This document shows, one piece after another, positions 29,526 through 37,654 of a stretch of 64,000 nucleotides of DNA (positions are counted from its first letter, which is position 1; each line of letters starts with the position of its first letter). Below the pieces are notes generated by a model. The model was not told the DNA's origin and searched no databases. It saw only the letters and a program-made list of their open reading frames with translations. The translations under genes were made by a program, and so were the position numbers. Origin of the DNA: Nocardia blacklockiae (GTDB taxonomy: Bacteria > Actinomycetota > Actinomycetes > Mycobacteriales > Mycobacteriaceae); NCBI RefSeq assembly GCF_015477355.1, contig NZ_JADLRJ010000018.1, positions 62,001 to 126,000 of the forward strand, in the 5' to 3' direction.

Positions 29526-29942
29526 CTACTGCGGCGGGGCGACTCCTTTGTCGTCGGACGCGTTGCGCGCGGCCTCGGTTGCTTCGAGCTTAGCGAGTGC
29601 GTCCCGCAGTGCGGCAGCCTCGTCCTTGCCGACCTGCTCGACGAAGTGCACGAGCGCGGCGCGGCGGCTGCCGACCTCGTCGGCCTGCTGCAGCGCGTCG
29701 ACCATCAGGCTGGCGACGAGTTCGTCGCGGGTGTGGACCGGGGCGTACCGATGCGCCCGGTCGTCGCGCTGCTGCACGACCAGATTCTTCTTCGCCAGTC
29801 GCTGCAGCACGGTCATCACCGTGGTGTACGCGAGTTCGCGGCGCGCCGCGAGGGCCTCGTGGACCTGCCGGACCGTCTGCGGTTCATCGGCCGACCACAA
29901 CTGGTCCATGACCGCTTTCTCGAGTTCACCAAGACCTGCCAT
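29526..29942 (-). CDS. blaI: BlaI/MecI-family repressor
   Basis: This 138-residue protein has a winged-helix N-terminal domain (about 1-75; LGELEKAVMDQLWSADEPQTVRQVHEAL, ELAYTTVMTVLQRLAKKNLV) and a helical dimerisation domain of the BlaI type. In M. tuberculosis BlaI represses blaC, its own operon and respiratory genes, and is lost from DNA on beta-lactam exposure. The ATG at 29942 lacks a Shine-Dalgarno and is preceded by TAAACT and 6 nt, so the mRNA may be leaderless. A TACNAC-N5-GTNGTA site lies just upstream, indicating autoregulation. Confidence 0.92.
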   Translation of the reverse strand: MAGLGELEKAVMDQLWSADEPQTVRQVHEALAARRELAYTTVMTVLQRLAKKNLVVQQRDDRAHRYAPVHTRDELVASLMVDALQQADEVGSRRAALVHFVEQVGKDEAAALRDALAKLEATEAARNASDDKGVAPPQ

Positions 29943-29976
29943 CCCACAAGTTTACGGAGCCAACGACACAAATGCG

Positions 29977-29993
29977 TACTACAGATCGTCGTA
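29977..29993. promoter_or_regulatory. Candidate BlaI operator
   Basis: TACTACAGATCGTCGTA is an interrupted inverted repeat (TAC-AC...GT-GTA), similar to BlaI/MecI operators. It lies about 35 nt upstream of the blaI start and just upstream of the presumed -35 region. The -10 element TAAACT is at about 29949-29954. The last gene of the siderophore importer ends 27 nt away. Confidence 0.55.
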
Positions 29994-30019
29994 ACCGGTC
30001 GGTAACTGTGTGGGATTTT

Positions 30020-30865
30020 TCATAGGGATGCGGGGTACCCGTTCGGGCCGCCCGCGGCGCCGCGGACGTGCCGGGTCCCGATCGGCACGATCATGGGCCG
30101 TCCCGAGACCGGGTCGTCGAGGACGCTGGCCTCGAGCCCGAACACCTCGCGCAGCAGGTCGGCGTCCACGATGTCGGCGGGCGGGCCCTGCGCGACGATG
30201 CGGCCGTCGCGCATCACGACCAGCCGGTCGCTGTAGCGGATGGCGAGGTTGAGGTCGTGCAGCACCATGACCACCGTGCGGCCGAGGTCGGCGTGCAGCC
30301 GGTCGACCAGGTCCAGCACCTCGAGCGAGTGGGCGAGGTCGAGGTAGGTGGTCGGCTCGTCGAGCAGCAGGATGTCGGTGCCCTGCGCGAGGGCCATCGA
30401 GATCCAGGCGCGCTGGCGCTGGCCGCCGGACAGCTCGTCGAGGGTGCGGTCGGCCAGGTCCGCGATGCCGGTCTGGGCCAGCGCGGCCGCCACCTCGGTC
30501 TCGTCGTCGGCGGACCACTGGCGCAGCCAGGACTGGTGCGGGTGGCGGCCGCGCGCGACGAGGTCGGCGACGGTCAGGCCCTCGGGCGCCACCGGTGTCT
30601 GGGGGAGCATGCCGACCGTGCGTGCCACGTCGCGGGTCTTGAGCGTGGCGATCGCCTTGCCGTCCAACAGGACTCGGCCGTCGCGCGGGCGCAGCAGCCG
30701 GCCCAGCGCGCGCAGCAGGGTGGACTTGCCGCAGCCGTTGGGGCCGATGACGGTGGTGATCACGCCGGTCTCGATGTCCAGCGACAGGCCGTCGACGATG
30801 ACGCGGCCGCCGTATCCGAGGGTGAGGTCGTCGGCGGTGAGGCGGTGCGGGGAGGAGGCCGTCAT
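30020..30865 (-). CDS. Iron-siderophore ABC transporter ATPase (FecE/FepC type)
   Basis: This 281-residue ATPase has Walker A GPNGCGKST (41-49), the signature LSGGQ (144-148), Walker B ILLLDEP (165-170) and a switch His in MVLHDLNLA. These are spaced as in siderophore, vitamin B12 and heme importers. It energises the two FecCD permeases encoded immediately upstream. The ATG overlaps the preceding permease stop (ATGA), indicating coupled translation. The C-terminal extension of about 25 residues (GTRHVRGAAGGPNGYPASL) is not catalytic. The operon has no substrate-binding protein gene, so the partner must be encoded elsewhere. Confidence 0.95.
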   Translation of the reverse strand: MTASSPHRLTADDLTLGYGGRVIVDGLSLDIETGVITTVIGPNGCGKSTLLRALGRLLRPRDGRVLLDGKAIATLKTRDVARTVGMLPQTPVAPEGLTVADLVARGRHPHQSWLRQWSADDETEVAAALAQTGIADLADRTLDELSGGQRQRAWISMALAQGTDILLLDEPTTYLDLAHSLEVLDLVDRLHADLGRTVVMVLHDLNLAIRYSDRLVVMRDGRIVAQGPPADIVDADLLREVFGLEASVLDDPVSGRPMIVPIGTRHVRGAAGGPNGYPASL

Positions 30866-31947
30866 GACAGGGTCGCCTTCCGGTTGGTGCGCACGAGCAG
30901 CAACAGCAGGAACGGTCCGCCGAGGGCGGCGGTGATGATGCCGACCGGCAGGTCGACGGGAACCACGGTACGCGCGAGCACATCCCCGCCGACCACCACG
31001 AGCGCGCCGACCAGCGCCGAGCCGAGCACCGGTTCGCCGGGCACGCGCAGCACTCGGCGCGCGATCTGCGGTGCGGCGAGCCCGACGAACGCGACCGGCC
31101 CGACGGCGGCGGTGGCCAGCGACGCCGCCACGACCGCCGCGCCCAGCAGCAGCCCCTGCTGGGCCTGCAGGCGCACGCCCAGGCCGCGGGTGGTCTCGGT
31201 GCCGAAGCGCAGCGCCGCGAGCGTGCGCGCGGACGTGGCGCTGACCGCGAGCACCACGGTCAGCGCGAGCGCGGCGGGGACCGCGCGGGACCAGTCGGCC
31301 CCGTTGAGCGAGCCGGTCAGCCACAGCTGGGCGCGGGTGGCGTCGGTCAGCGTGGCCCGGGTGAGCAGCCAGCTCACGCCCGACAGCAGCAGCGCGTTGA
31401 CGCCGATTCCGATGAGTACCAACCGCATTCCGGTCGCGCCCGCCGCGCCGTCGCGGGCGCGGCCCCACGCCAGCAGGTAGATCGCCGCGGCCGTGAGCAG
31501 CCCGCCGGCCAGCGCGGCCAGCGGGACCCCGAGGGTGGCGGCGGCGCCCGTGGCGGTGCCGGTGCCCGCGACGGCGGCGACCGCGGCGAAGCTCGCGCCG
31601 GAGGTGATGCCGAGCAGGTCCGGACTGGCCAAGGGGTTGTGCAGGATCGACTGTGTGAGTGCCCCGGCCAGCCCCAGCGCCGCGCCGGCGACGACGGCGG
31701 TCACCGCGCGCGGCAGCCGCGACTCGAAGATGATGAACCGCTGCGCCCGCGTCCCGCCCCCGGCGAGCACGTCGAACACCCGCCCGAGCGGAATCCGGAA
31801 CTCGCCCACCGCGATATCGAGCGCGAACAGCGCGCACACCGCGGCCGCGAGCCCGATCACGGTGAGCAGCACCGAGATTCGCAGGACCGCGGAGAACGGC
31901 CCCACCCGCACCGCGGGCCGTACCCGCGACAACGACGAAACGCTCAC
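30862..31947 (-). CDS. FecCD-family siderophore permease (second)
   Basis: This 361-residue permease has about 9-10 membrane helices and the family blocks RLPRAVTAVVAGAALGLAGALTQSILHNPLASPDLLGITSGA and GPVAFVGLAAPQIAR, the coupling-helix region contacting the ATPase. It forms a heterodimeric channel with the other permease to move a ferric siderophore across the membrane. The GTG start overlaps the first permease's stop by 4 nt, and its own stop overlaps the ATPase start by 4 nt. Confidence 0.93.
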   Translation of the reverse strand: MSVSSLSRVRPAVRVGPFSAVLRISVLLTVIGLAAAVCALFALDIAVGEFRIPLGRVFDVLAGGGTRAQRFIIFESRLPRAVTAVVAGAALGLAGALTQSILHNPLASPDLLGITSGASFAAVAAVAGTGTATGAAATLGVPLAALAGGLLTAAAIYLLAWGRARDGAAGATGMRLVLIGIGVNALLLSGVSWLLTRATLTDATRAQLWLTGSLNGADWSRAVPAALALTVVLAVSATSARTLAALRFGTETTRGLGVRLQAQQGLLLGAAVVAASLATAAVGPVAFVGLAAPQIARRVLRVPGEPVLGSALVGALVVVGGDVLARTVVPVDLPVGIITAALGGPFLLLLLVRTNRKATLS

Positions 31948-32981
31948 AGCCCCACCGCCTTGCGCCGCCGCACGAACCAGATGAAGCAGGGCGCGCCGAC
32001 GGCCGCGAGCACGATGCCGGTCTGCAACTCGCCGGGGCGCGCGACGACCCGGCCCACGATGTCTGCCAGCAGCAGCAACAGCGCGCCCAGGAGTCCGGAA
32101 TACGGGAGTAGCCAACGGTTGTCGGGACCGGTGATCATCCGGGCGAGGTGCGGGACGACCAGTCCGAGGAACGAGATGGGCCCGACCGCGGCGGTGGCGG
32201 CGCCGGTCAGCAGCACCACCGCCGCGAGCCCCAGCGCCCGGTTGCGGCCGACGTTGACGCCGAGCCCGCGCGCCACGTCCTCGCCGAGGCCGAGCGCGTT
32301 GAGCCCGGGCGCGGCGATCAACGCCAGCACCGTGCCGAGTGCCAGGAACGGCAGCACCTGCCGCAGCACGCCGATGTCGTGCCCGGCGACGGTGCCGACC
32401 ACCCAGAACCGGTAGGTGTCCAGGGCCGCCGGGTCCAGCAGCACAACGGCATTCGTCAGCGCCTGCAGCAGCGCCGTCACCGCGGCGCCCGCGAGGACCA
32501 GGCTCAGCGGGCTCGCCGTGCCGCCGCCCAGCGCCGACACCCCGAACACCACCAGGCCCGCGATCAGCGCCCCCGCGAAGGCGAACCAGATGTACTGGTC
32601 CGGGCGGGTGAGCGCGAACAGGTGGATCGCCAGCGCGGCCAGGAACGCCGCCCCGGCGTTGAGCCCGAGCAGCCCGGCGTCGGCCAGCGGATTGCGTGTG
32701 TAACCCTGGATGAGGGCGCCGGCGATGCCCAGGGCCAGTCCGGTGAGCAACGCCAAACCGGTTCGCGGCAACCGCAACTCGCGCACGATCTGATCGGCGG
32801 GCGTGTCCGCGGGGCAGGTCAGCGGCCAGCCGTCCGGGCAGGTGAGCGCGTGCACCACCGCGTCGGGGGACAGTGCCCGCGCGCCCACCGCGATCCCGGC
32901 CACGGTCGCGACCAGCAGTAACAGCGCCAGGATCAGCAAACCCGCGACGCGGTGCCGTTTGCGGGTGACTACGACGGTCAC
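31944..32981 (-). CDS. FecCD-family siderophore permease (first)
   Basis: This 345-residue permease has the blocks LRLPRTGLALLTGLALGIAGALIQGYTRNPLADAGLLGLNAGA and GPISFLGLVVPHLAR. After the first helix it contains a periplasmic loop with two Cys (ALTCPDGWPLTCPADTPADQ, about 46-65), which is common in the actinobacterial members. It is the first gene of the importer operon. GTG at 32981 has no strong Shine-Dalgarno. An iron box 46-64 nt upstream of the start should place the operon under IdeR/DtxR repression when iron is plentiful. Confidence 0.93.
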   Translation of the reverse strand: MTVVVTRKRHRVAGLLILALLLLVATVAGIAVGARALSPDAVVHALTCPDGWPLTCPADTPADQIVRELRLPRTGLALLTGLALGIAGALIQGYTRNPLADAGLLGLNAGAAFLAALAIHLFALTRPDQYIWFAFAGALIAGLVVFGVSALGGGTASPLSLVLAGAAVTALLQALTNAVVLLDPAALDTYRFWVVGTVAGHDIGVLRQVLPFLALGTVLALIAAPGLNALGLGEDVARGLGVNVGRNRALGLAAVVLLTGAATAAVGPISFLGLVVPHLARMITGPDNRWLLPYSGLLGALLLLLADIVGRVVARPGELQTGIVLAAVGAPCFIWFVRRRKAVGL

Positions 32982-33026
32982 GGCGACGAATAACTCCTGA
33001 CGTGATTCGATCCATTGCTCGGTAAG

Positions 33027-33045
33027 TCTGGTAAGCCTAACCTAT
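33027..33045. promoter_or_regulatory. IdeR/DtxR iron box between divergent iron genes
   Basis: Read on the minus strand, ATAGGTTAGGCTTACCAGA matches the 19-bp IdeR consensus TTAGGTTAGGCTAACCTAA at about 14 positions, with the left half intact. It lies 46 nt from the permease start and 43 nt from the divergent gene at 33088, so one site could serve both promoters. Confidence 0.8.
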
Positions 33046-33087
33046 CTTTCGATTCGGCCCCGCATAGCCAACCGACGAGGAGGTTCG

Positions 33088-33795
33088 ATGTCCGAACCGA
33101 TGACTGCCAGTACGGCCCGCCGTTCCGACGAGGCGTTCGGATATGCGTGTGCCCGGCTGCGCGCGCTACAGCCGGAACATCCGCGGGTCTACGCCGTGGC
33201 GGCGATGGCCGATCAGGGCCGGCGGCGCTGGTGGCGGCTCGCCGACGGCGTGCGCGAGGGCCGCATCGATCTGATGTACCGCCGCCACGCCGCGGAGATG
33301 ATCAGCGCCGACATCGCCGCGGAAGTCGTTGCCACCGCGCTGATTCACACCGTGGTCGGCCGGGTGGTGGCGCTGCTGGTGGCCGAGGGCCGGGCGTGGG
33401 ACCCCGGGCTCGAGAACCTGTGGGTGCACACCGACAACGACGGCGGCATCGACTGGGCGGGCTTGGCCGACACCACGATTCGCGTGATCGACGGCGACCG
33501 GCTGGCCGACGGCCCCGGTGTGGTGACGCTGCCGTGCGAGCGCGCGATGTCGGTGTGGCTGGCGCATCGCTGCGAGGGGCCGCTGCTGCTGGTGCAGCAC
33601 AGCATGTTCCGCTGCGCGGGGCTGAGCGCGCGGCGGTTCTGGGCGCTGGTCGGCGAGACCGTCGTCGGCGCGGCCACCTACGTCCCGGATCTGGCGCGCA
33701 CCTCCTCCTCGCTCGGCGCCGCGCGCGGGCAGGCGCTGCTGGCGGCGATGGAAGAACGCGGCATGCCGGTGCGTCGCGCTTGCTTAGTTAGGTAA
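33088..33795 (+). CDS. FhuF-like candidate iron-utilisation protein without Fe-S cysteines
   Basis: This 235-residue protein has a C-terminal arrangement (SMFRCAGLSARRFWALVGETVVGAA...SSLGAARGQALLAAMEERGMPVRRAC) that resembles FhuF-type siderophore-iron reductases. Those proteins normally end in a CC-x(~10)-C-x2-C [2Fe-2S] motif. This one stops right after RRACLVR, so only one of the expected cysteines is present. Divergence from a siderophore importer across a shared iron box supports an iron role. AGGAGG precedes the ATG closely. The final codons run into a second iron box. It may be a shortened family member or a different protein; the assignment is tentative. Confidence 0.5.
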   Translation: MSEPMTASTARRSDEAFGYACARLRALQPEHPRVYAVAAMADQGRRRWWRLADGVREGRIDLMYRRHAAEMISADIAAEVVATALIHTVVGRVVALLVAEGRAWDPGLENLWVHTDNDGGIDWAGLADTTIRVIDGDRLADGPGVVTLPCERAMSVWLAHRCEGPLLLVQHSMFRCAGLSARRFWALVGETVVGAATYVPDLARTSSSLGAARGQALLAAMEERGMPVRRACLVR

Positions 33796-33809
33796 GCCTC
33801 GCCTACACT
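33780..33809 (+). promoter_or_regulatory. Second iron box overlapping a promoter
   Basis: TTAGGTAAGCCTCGCCTAC (33788-33806) matches the IdeR consensus at about 13-14 of 19 positions. It overlaps TACACT (33804-33809), a good -10, with TTGCTT (33780-33785) 18 nt upstream. Iron-IdeR should block this promoter. The first transcribed base would be near 33816. Confidence 0.65.
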
Positions 33810-33815
33810 CGAATT

Positions 33816-33915
33816 CGGCGTCCGGATCGCCGAGAGTCCCGAGGGCTGCGGTCGACTCCCGATCCTGTGCCGCGGCGGGCTCCACGTATCGCACGTGGGG
33901 CCCGCCGCTCTGTTC
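33816..33915 (+). ncRNA. Candidate iron-regulated small RNA (MrsI-position)
   Basis: A promoter overlapped by an iron box (33780-33809) is followed about 60 nt later by a strong terminator hairpin (33872-33908) and a TCTGTTCCC tail, giving an RNA of about 100 nt. No start codon with a ribosome site lies inside. The gene sits directly upstream of the Rv1847-like thioesterase gene. In M. tuberculosis the IdeR-controlled iron-sparing sRNA MrsI (ncRv11846) lies between blaI and Rv1847. Position, size and regulation agree; I did not compare sequences. The 5' 55 nt would hold the pairing region. Confidence 0.6.
33872..33908 (+). terminator. Strong hairpin terminator
   Basis: GCGGCGGGC-T-CCACGT (33872-33887) pairs with ACGTGG-G-GCCCGCCGC (33893-33908), a 16-bp stem with a single U-G pair and a 5-nt loop. 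It ends the candidate sRNA and any read-through from the FhuF-like gene. Confidence 0.85.
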
Positions 33916-33972
33916 CCGCAGGTGCGCGACCCGGAAGCCGCGCGATTCGCGGGCTGTGCCACTGTTTTCGGT

Positions 33973-34422
33973 ATGACCCAGCGTGACCAGCCCGACGTCC
34001 GCTCGCTGGCGGACATGACCCCCGAACTCATGACCCGCCACAGCGAGGGCACCTTCACCGACCTGATCGGACTGAAGTACACCGAACTCGGCCCGGACCG
34101 TGTGGCGGGCCAGTGGACGGTGTCCCCGCAGCTGCACCAGCCGGCCGGGATCGTCAACGGCGGCGTCTACTGCACGGTGATCGAGACGCTGGCCAGCGTC
34201 GGCGGCGGCGTCTGGTTCGGCGAGCGCGGCACGGTCGTGGGTGTCAACAACAACACCGACTTCCTGCGCGCGGTGCGCGAGGGCACCCTGCGCGGCGAGG
34301 CCACCCCGCTGCACCGCGGCCGCCTCCAGCAGCTGTGGCAGGTCGTGATCACCGACGAGGAGGACCGCGTGGTGGCCCGGGGCCAGGTGCGCCTGCAGAA
34401 CCTGGCGGCCGCCGCGGAGTAG
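33973..34422 (+). CDS. PaaI-family hot-dog thioesterase (Rv1847-like)
   Basis: This 149-residue hot-dog-fold protein has the PaaI/4HBT signature HQPAGIVNGGVYCTVIETLASVGG and the later strand VVGVNNNTDFLRAVREGTLRGEA. Such enzymes hydrolyse acyl- or aryl-CoA thioesters in the cytoplasm. Its position before ureA is the same as Rv1847 before the M. tuberculosis urease genes. ATG at 33973 is used; an in-frame ATG at 33895 would place translation inside the terminator stem. No good Shine-Dalgarno is visible. Confidence 0.87.
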   Translation: MTQRDQPDVRSLADMTPELMTRHSEGTFTDLIGLKYTELGPDRVAGQWTVSPQLHQPAGIVNGGVYCTVIETLASVGGGVWFGERGTVVGVNNNTDFLRAVREGTLRGEATPLHRGRLQQLWQVVITDEEDRVVARGQVRLQNLAAAAE

Positions 34423-34536
34423 GCCCGCGGCGGGGCGGAGCGCGGCGGTGGTGGCTCGGCTCGGGCCGCCGCGCGGCGCTCCCGGTGCGCCCGTGCCAGA
34501 ATGACCCGCACCCGTCCGATCCGCCGAGGAGCACCG

Positions 34537-34839
34537 ATGCGATTGTCGCCGCACGAGCAGGAACGGCTGATGCTCAGCTACGCGGCCGAACTCGCGCGCC
34601 GCCGCCGCGAGCGCGGGCTGCGGCTCAACCACCCCGAGGCGGTCGCCATCATCACCGACCACGTGCTCGAGGGCGCCCGCGACGGCCGCACGGTGGCCGA
34701 GCTGATGGCGTCAGGCCGCACCGTGCTCGGGCGCGAGGACGTCATGGACGGCGTCCCGGAGATGATCCACGACGTGCAGGTGGAGGCGACCTTCCCGGAC
34801 GGGACCAAACTCGTCACCGTGCACCACCCGATCGGCTGA
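34537..34839 (+). CDS. ureA: Urease gamma subunit
   Basis: This 100-residue structural subunit of nickel urease is full-length for the separate UreA of actinobacteria. It starts [23 protein letters not shown] and contains [32 protein letters not shown] and [17 protein letters not shown] lies upstream of the ATG at 34537. It is the first urease gene and is followed closely by ureB. Confidence 0.97.
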   Translation: MRLSPHEQERLMLSYAAELARRRRERGLRLNHPEAVAIITDHVLEGARDGRTVAELMASGRTVLGREDVMDGVPEMIHDVQVEATFPDGTKLVTVHHPIG

Positions 34840-34846
34840 GGTGACC

Positions 34847-35236
34847 ATGGCACAGCGGAACTCCGGCGTGGTGCCGGGCGAGATCCTCTACGGCGAGGGC
34901 GTCGTCGAGATCAACGCGGGGGCCGACCGGCTCGAACTCGACGTGGTGAACACCGGCGACCGGCCCGTGCAGGTCGGCAGCCACGTGCACTTCCCGCAGG
35001 CCAACGCCGCCCTCGAATTCGACCGCGAGGCCGCTCACGGCCACCGCCTCGACATCCCCGCCGGAACCGCGGTGCGCTTCGAACCCGGTCTGGGGCAACG
35101 GGTCTCGCTGGTGCCGCTGGGCGGCTCCCGCGAGGTATACGGCATCAGCCTGAATGCCCCCGGCCCCCTGGACATTCCGCCGCCGCCCGGCTGGTCGGGG
35201 TCCACCGAACGCGGCATCGTGGACGGTGCGCTGTGA
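34847..35236 (+). CDS. ureB: Urease beta subunit
   Basis: This 129-residue beta subunit contains [40 protein letters not shown] and [23 protein letters not shown], all diagnostic. It packs with UreA and UreC in the (ABC)3 urease. ATG at 34847 or GTG at 34841 are both near the ureA stop, whose TGAGG may serve as the ribosome site. The final TGA overlaps the ureC GTG. Confidence 0.96.
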   Translation: MAQRNSGVVPGEILYGEGVVEINAGADRLELDVVNTGDRPVQVGSHVHFPQANAALEFDREAAHGHRLDIPAGTAVRFEPGLGQRVSLVPLGGSREVYGISLNAPGPLDIPPPPGWSGSTERGIVDGAL

Positions 35237-36954
35237 ACGAGCTGACCCGCGCGCGCTACGCCGAGCTGTTCGGCCCGACCACCGGCGACCGAATCCGCCT
35301 GGCCGACACCGATCTACTGATCGAGATCACCGAGGACCGCAGCGGCGGACCGGGTTCCGCGGGCGACGAGGCCGTCTTCGGCGGCGGCAAGGTGCTGCGC
35401 GAATCCATGGGCCAGGCCCGCGCCACCCGCGCCGAGGGTACCCCCGATACGGTGATCACCGGCGTCGTCATCGTGGATCACTGGGGAATCATCAAGGCCG
35501 ACATCGGCATTCGCGACGGCCGCATCCGCGCCATCGGCAAGGCGGGCAACCCGGAGATCATGGACGGTGTGCACCCCGATCTGGTGGTGGGGCCCTCGAC
35601 CGAGATCATCGCGGGCAACGGGCGCATCGTCACCGCGGGCGCCATCGACTGCCACGTGCACTTCATCTGCCCGCAGCTGCTGGACGAGGCGCTGGGCAGC
35701 GGCATCACCACCCTGATCGGCGGCGGCACCGGACCGGCCGAGGGCAGCAAGGCCACCACGGTCACCCCGGGCGCCTGGCACCTGGGCCGGATGCTCGAGG
35801 CCACCGACGGCTGGCCGGTGAACATCCTGCTGCTGGGCAAGGGCAACACCGTGCGGCACGAGTCGCTGTGGGAGCAATTGCGCGGCGGCGCGGGCGGTTT
35901 CAAGCTGCACGAGGACTGGGGGACCACCCCGGCGGCGATCGATGCCGCGCTCACCGTCGCCGACGCGGCGGGCGTTCAGGTCGCGCTGCACTCGGACACG
36001 CTGAACGAGGCCGGTTTCGTCGAGGACACCCTGGCCGCGATCGCCGGCCGGGCCATCCACTCGTACCACACCGAGGGCGCGGGCGGCGGTCACGCGCCCG
36101 ACATCATCACCGTCGCCGCGCATCCCAACGTGATGCCCAGCTCCACCAACCCGACCCGCCCGCACACCGTCAACACCCTCGACGAGCATCTGGACATGCT
36201 CATGGTGTGCCATCACCTCAATCCCGCGATCCCCGAGGACCTGGCCTTCGCCGAGAGCCGCATCCGGCCCTCGACCATCGCGGCCGAGGACCTGCTGCAC
36301 GACCTGGGCGCCATCTCGATGATCGGCAGCGACTCGCAGGCGATGGGCCGCGTCGGCGAGGTGGTGATGCGCACCTGGCAGACCGCGCACATGATGAAGC
36401 GCCGCCGCGGCGCGCTGCCCGGCGACGGCGCGGCCGACAATCTGCGCGTGCGCCGCTACGTCGCCAAATACACCATCTGCCCGGCGGTGACCCACGGCCT
36501 GGACCACGAGATCGGCTCGATCGAGGTGGGCAAGCTGGCGGATCTGGTGCTGTGGGAACCGGCGTTCTTCGGGGTGCGCCCGCACGCGGTGCTCAAGGGC
36601 GGCGCCATCGCGTGGGCGGCGATGGGTGACGCCAACGCCTCCATCCCGACCCCGCAGCCGGTGCTGCCGCGCCCGATGTTCGGCGCGGCCCCCGCCGTGG
36701 CGGCCGGGACCTCGCTGCATTTCGTCTCGCCGCAGGCGGTCGAGGCGGGCCTGGCCGAGCGGCTGCGGGTGCACCGCAAGCTGGTGCCGGTGGCCGACGT
36801 GCGCAAGCGCACCAAATCCGATCTGCCGCACAACGACGCCATGCCGCGCATCGAGGTCGAACCCGACACCTTCACCGTCCGGGTCGACGGCGAGGTCTGG
36901 GCCGAGGATCCCGCCACCGAACTGCCGATGGCGCAACGGTATTTCCTGTTCTGA
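35233..36954 (+). CDS. ureC: Urease alpha (catalytic) subunit
   Basis: The 573-residue catalytic subunit hydrolyses urea to ammonia and carbamate at a dinickel centre. The carbamylated lysine is Lys224 ([10 protein letters not shown]). The nickel His pair is in DCHVHF, and the active-site His327/His328 lie in VCHHLNP. Spacing agrees with Klebsiella UreC plus seven residues. GTG at 35233 overlaps the ureB stop by 4 nt. The accessory genes ureF, ureG and ureD do not follow directly; they resume about 6.5 kb downstream after unrelated genes. Confidence 0.98.
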   Translation: MNELTRARYAELFGPTTGDRIRLADTDLLIEITEDRSGGPGSAGDEAVFGGGKVLRESMGQARATRAEGTPDTVITGVVIVDHWGIIKADIGIRDGRIRAIGKAGNPEIMDGVHPDLVVGPSTEIIAGNGRIVTAGAIDCHVHFICPQLLDEALGSGITTLIGGGTGPAEGSKATTVTPGAWHLGRMLEATDGWPVNILLLGKGNTVRHESLWEQLRGGAGGFKLHEDWGTTPAAIDAALTVADAAGVQVALHSDTLNEAGFVEDTLAAIAGRAIHSYHTEGAGGGHAPDIITVAAHPNVMPSSTNPTRPHTVNTLDEHLDMLMVCHHLNPAIPEDLAFAESRIRPSTIAAEDLLHDLGAISMIGSDSQAMGRVGEVVMRTWQTAHMMKRRRGALPGDGAADNLRVRRYVAKYTICPAVTHGLDHEIGSIEVGKLADLVLWEPAFFGVRPHAVLKGGAIAWAAMGDANASIPTPQPVLPRPMFGAAPAVAAGTSLHFVSPQAVEAGLAERLRVHRKLVPVADVRKRTKSDLPHNDAMPRIEVEPDTFTVRVDGEVWAEDPATELPMAQRYFLF

Positions 36955-36988
36955 GCCGACCCGCGCCGCCGGTGGCAGACTGGCCGGT

Positions 36989-37651
36989 ATGACGAATGCC
37001 GCATGGGGTGAGGTGGACCGCTATCTCGTGGACACGCTGGTCGGGGGTGAAGACGGCGACGTGCTGGCGGAGAACGCGGCGGCCGGGCTGCCCGCCATCG
37101 ACGTGTCTCCGACGCAGGGCAAGTTCCTGTACCTGACGGCCCTCTCGATCGGGGCGCGGCGGGTGCTCGAGATCGGGACGCTCGGCGGGTACAGCACGCT
37201 GTGGCTCGCGCGGGCGGTCGGTCCGCAGGGCTGGGTCGTGACCCTGGAGTTCGAACCCCGGCACGCCGAGGTGGCGCGGAAGAACCTGGACGGCAAGGGC
37301 GTCGGCGAGCGGGTCGACATCCGGGTCGGCCCGGCGCTGGACAGCCTGCCGGTGCTCGCCGAGGAGCGGCTCGAGCCGTTCGACCTGGTGTTCATCGACG
37401 CCGACAAGGTCAACAACTCGAACTACGTCCAGTGGGCGCTGCGCCTGAGCCGTCCCGGCGCGGTGCTCATCGTCGACAACGTCGTCCGGCACGGCGCCAT
37501 CGCCGACCCGGGCGCGGCCGACGCCGCCGCGCGGGCCAGCCGCGAGGTGCTCGAACTGCTCGCCGCCGAGCCGCGGGTGACCGCGACGGCCCTGCAGACC
37601 GTCGGCGGCAAGGGCTGGGACGGCTTCGCCTACGCGGTCGTCACCGGCTGA
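36989..37651 (+). CDS. SAM-dependent O-methyltransferase (CCoAOMT family)
   Basis: This 220-residue class I methyltransferase has a SAM-binding loop VLEIGTLGGYSTLWLARAV (about 60-78), a metal and catechol-binding DLVFIDADKVNNSNY (about 135-149) and VLIVDNVVRHGAI. These are typical of bacterial family 3 O-methyltransferases, which use Mg2+ and act on catechol-like hydroxyls. The substrate is unknown. It begins 34 nt after ureC on the same strand and so may be read from the urease promoter. It is convergent with the PadR gene, with stops 3 nt apart. Confidence 0.92.
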   Translation: MTNAAWGEVDRYLVDTLVGGEDGDVLAENAAAGLPAIDVSPTQGKFLYLTALSIGARRVLEIGTLGGYSTLWLARAVGPQGWVVTLEFEPRHAEVARKNLDGKGVGERVDIRVGPALDSLPVLAEERLEPFDLVFIDADKVNNSNYVQWALRLSRPGAVLIVDNVVRHGAIADPGAADAAARASREVLELLAAEPRVTATALQTVGGKGWDGFAYAVVTG

Positions 37652-37654
37652 GCG

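Noticed and set aside
33700-33810. A frameshift that truncated the FhuF-like gene
   Set aside because: None of the three frames after 33795 shows the expected CC-x10-C-x2-C tail, so no simple frameshift restores it.
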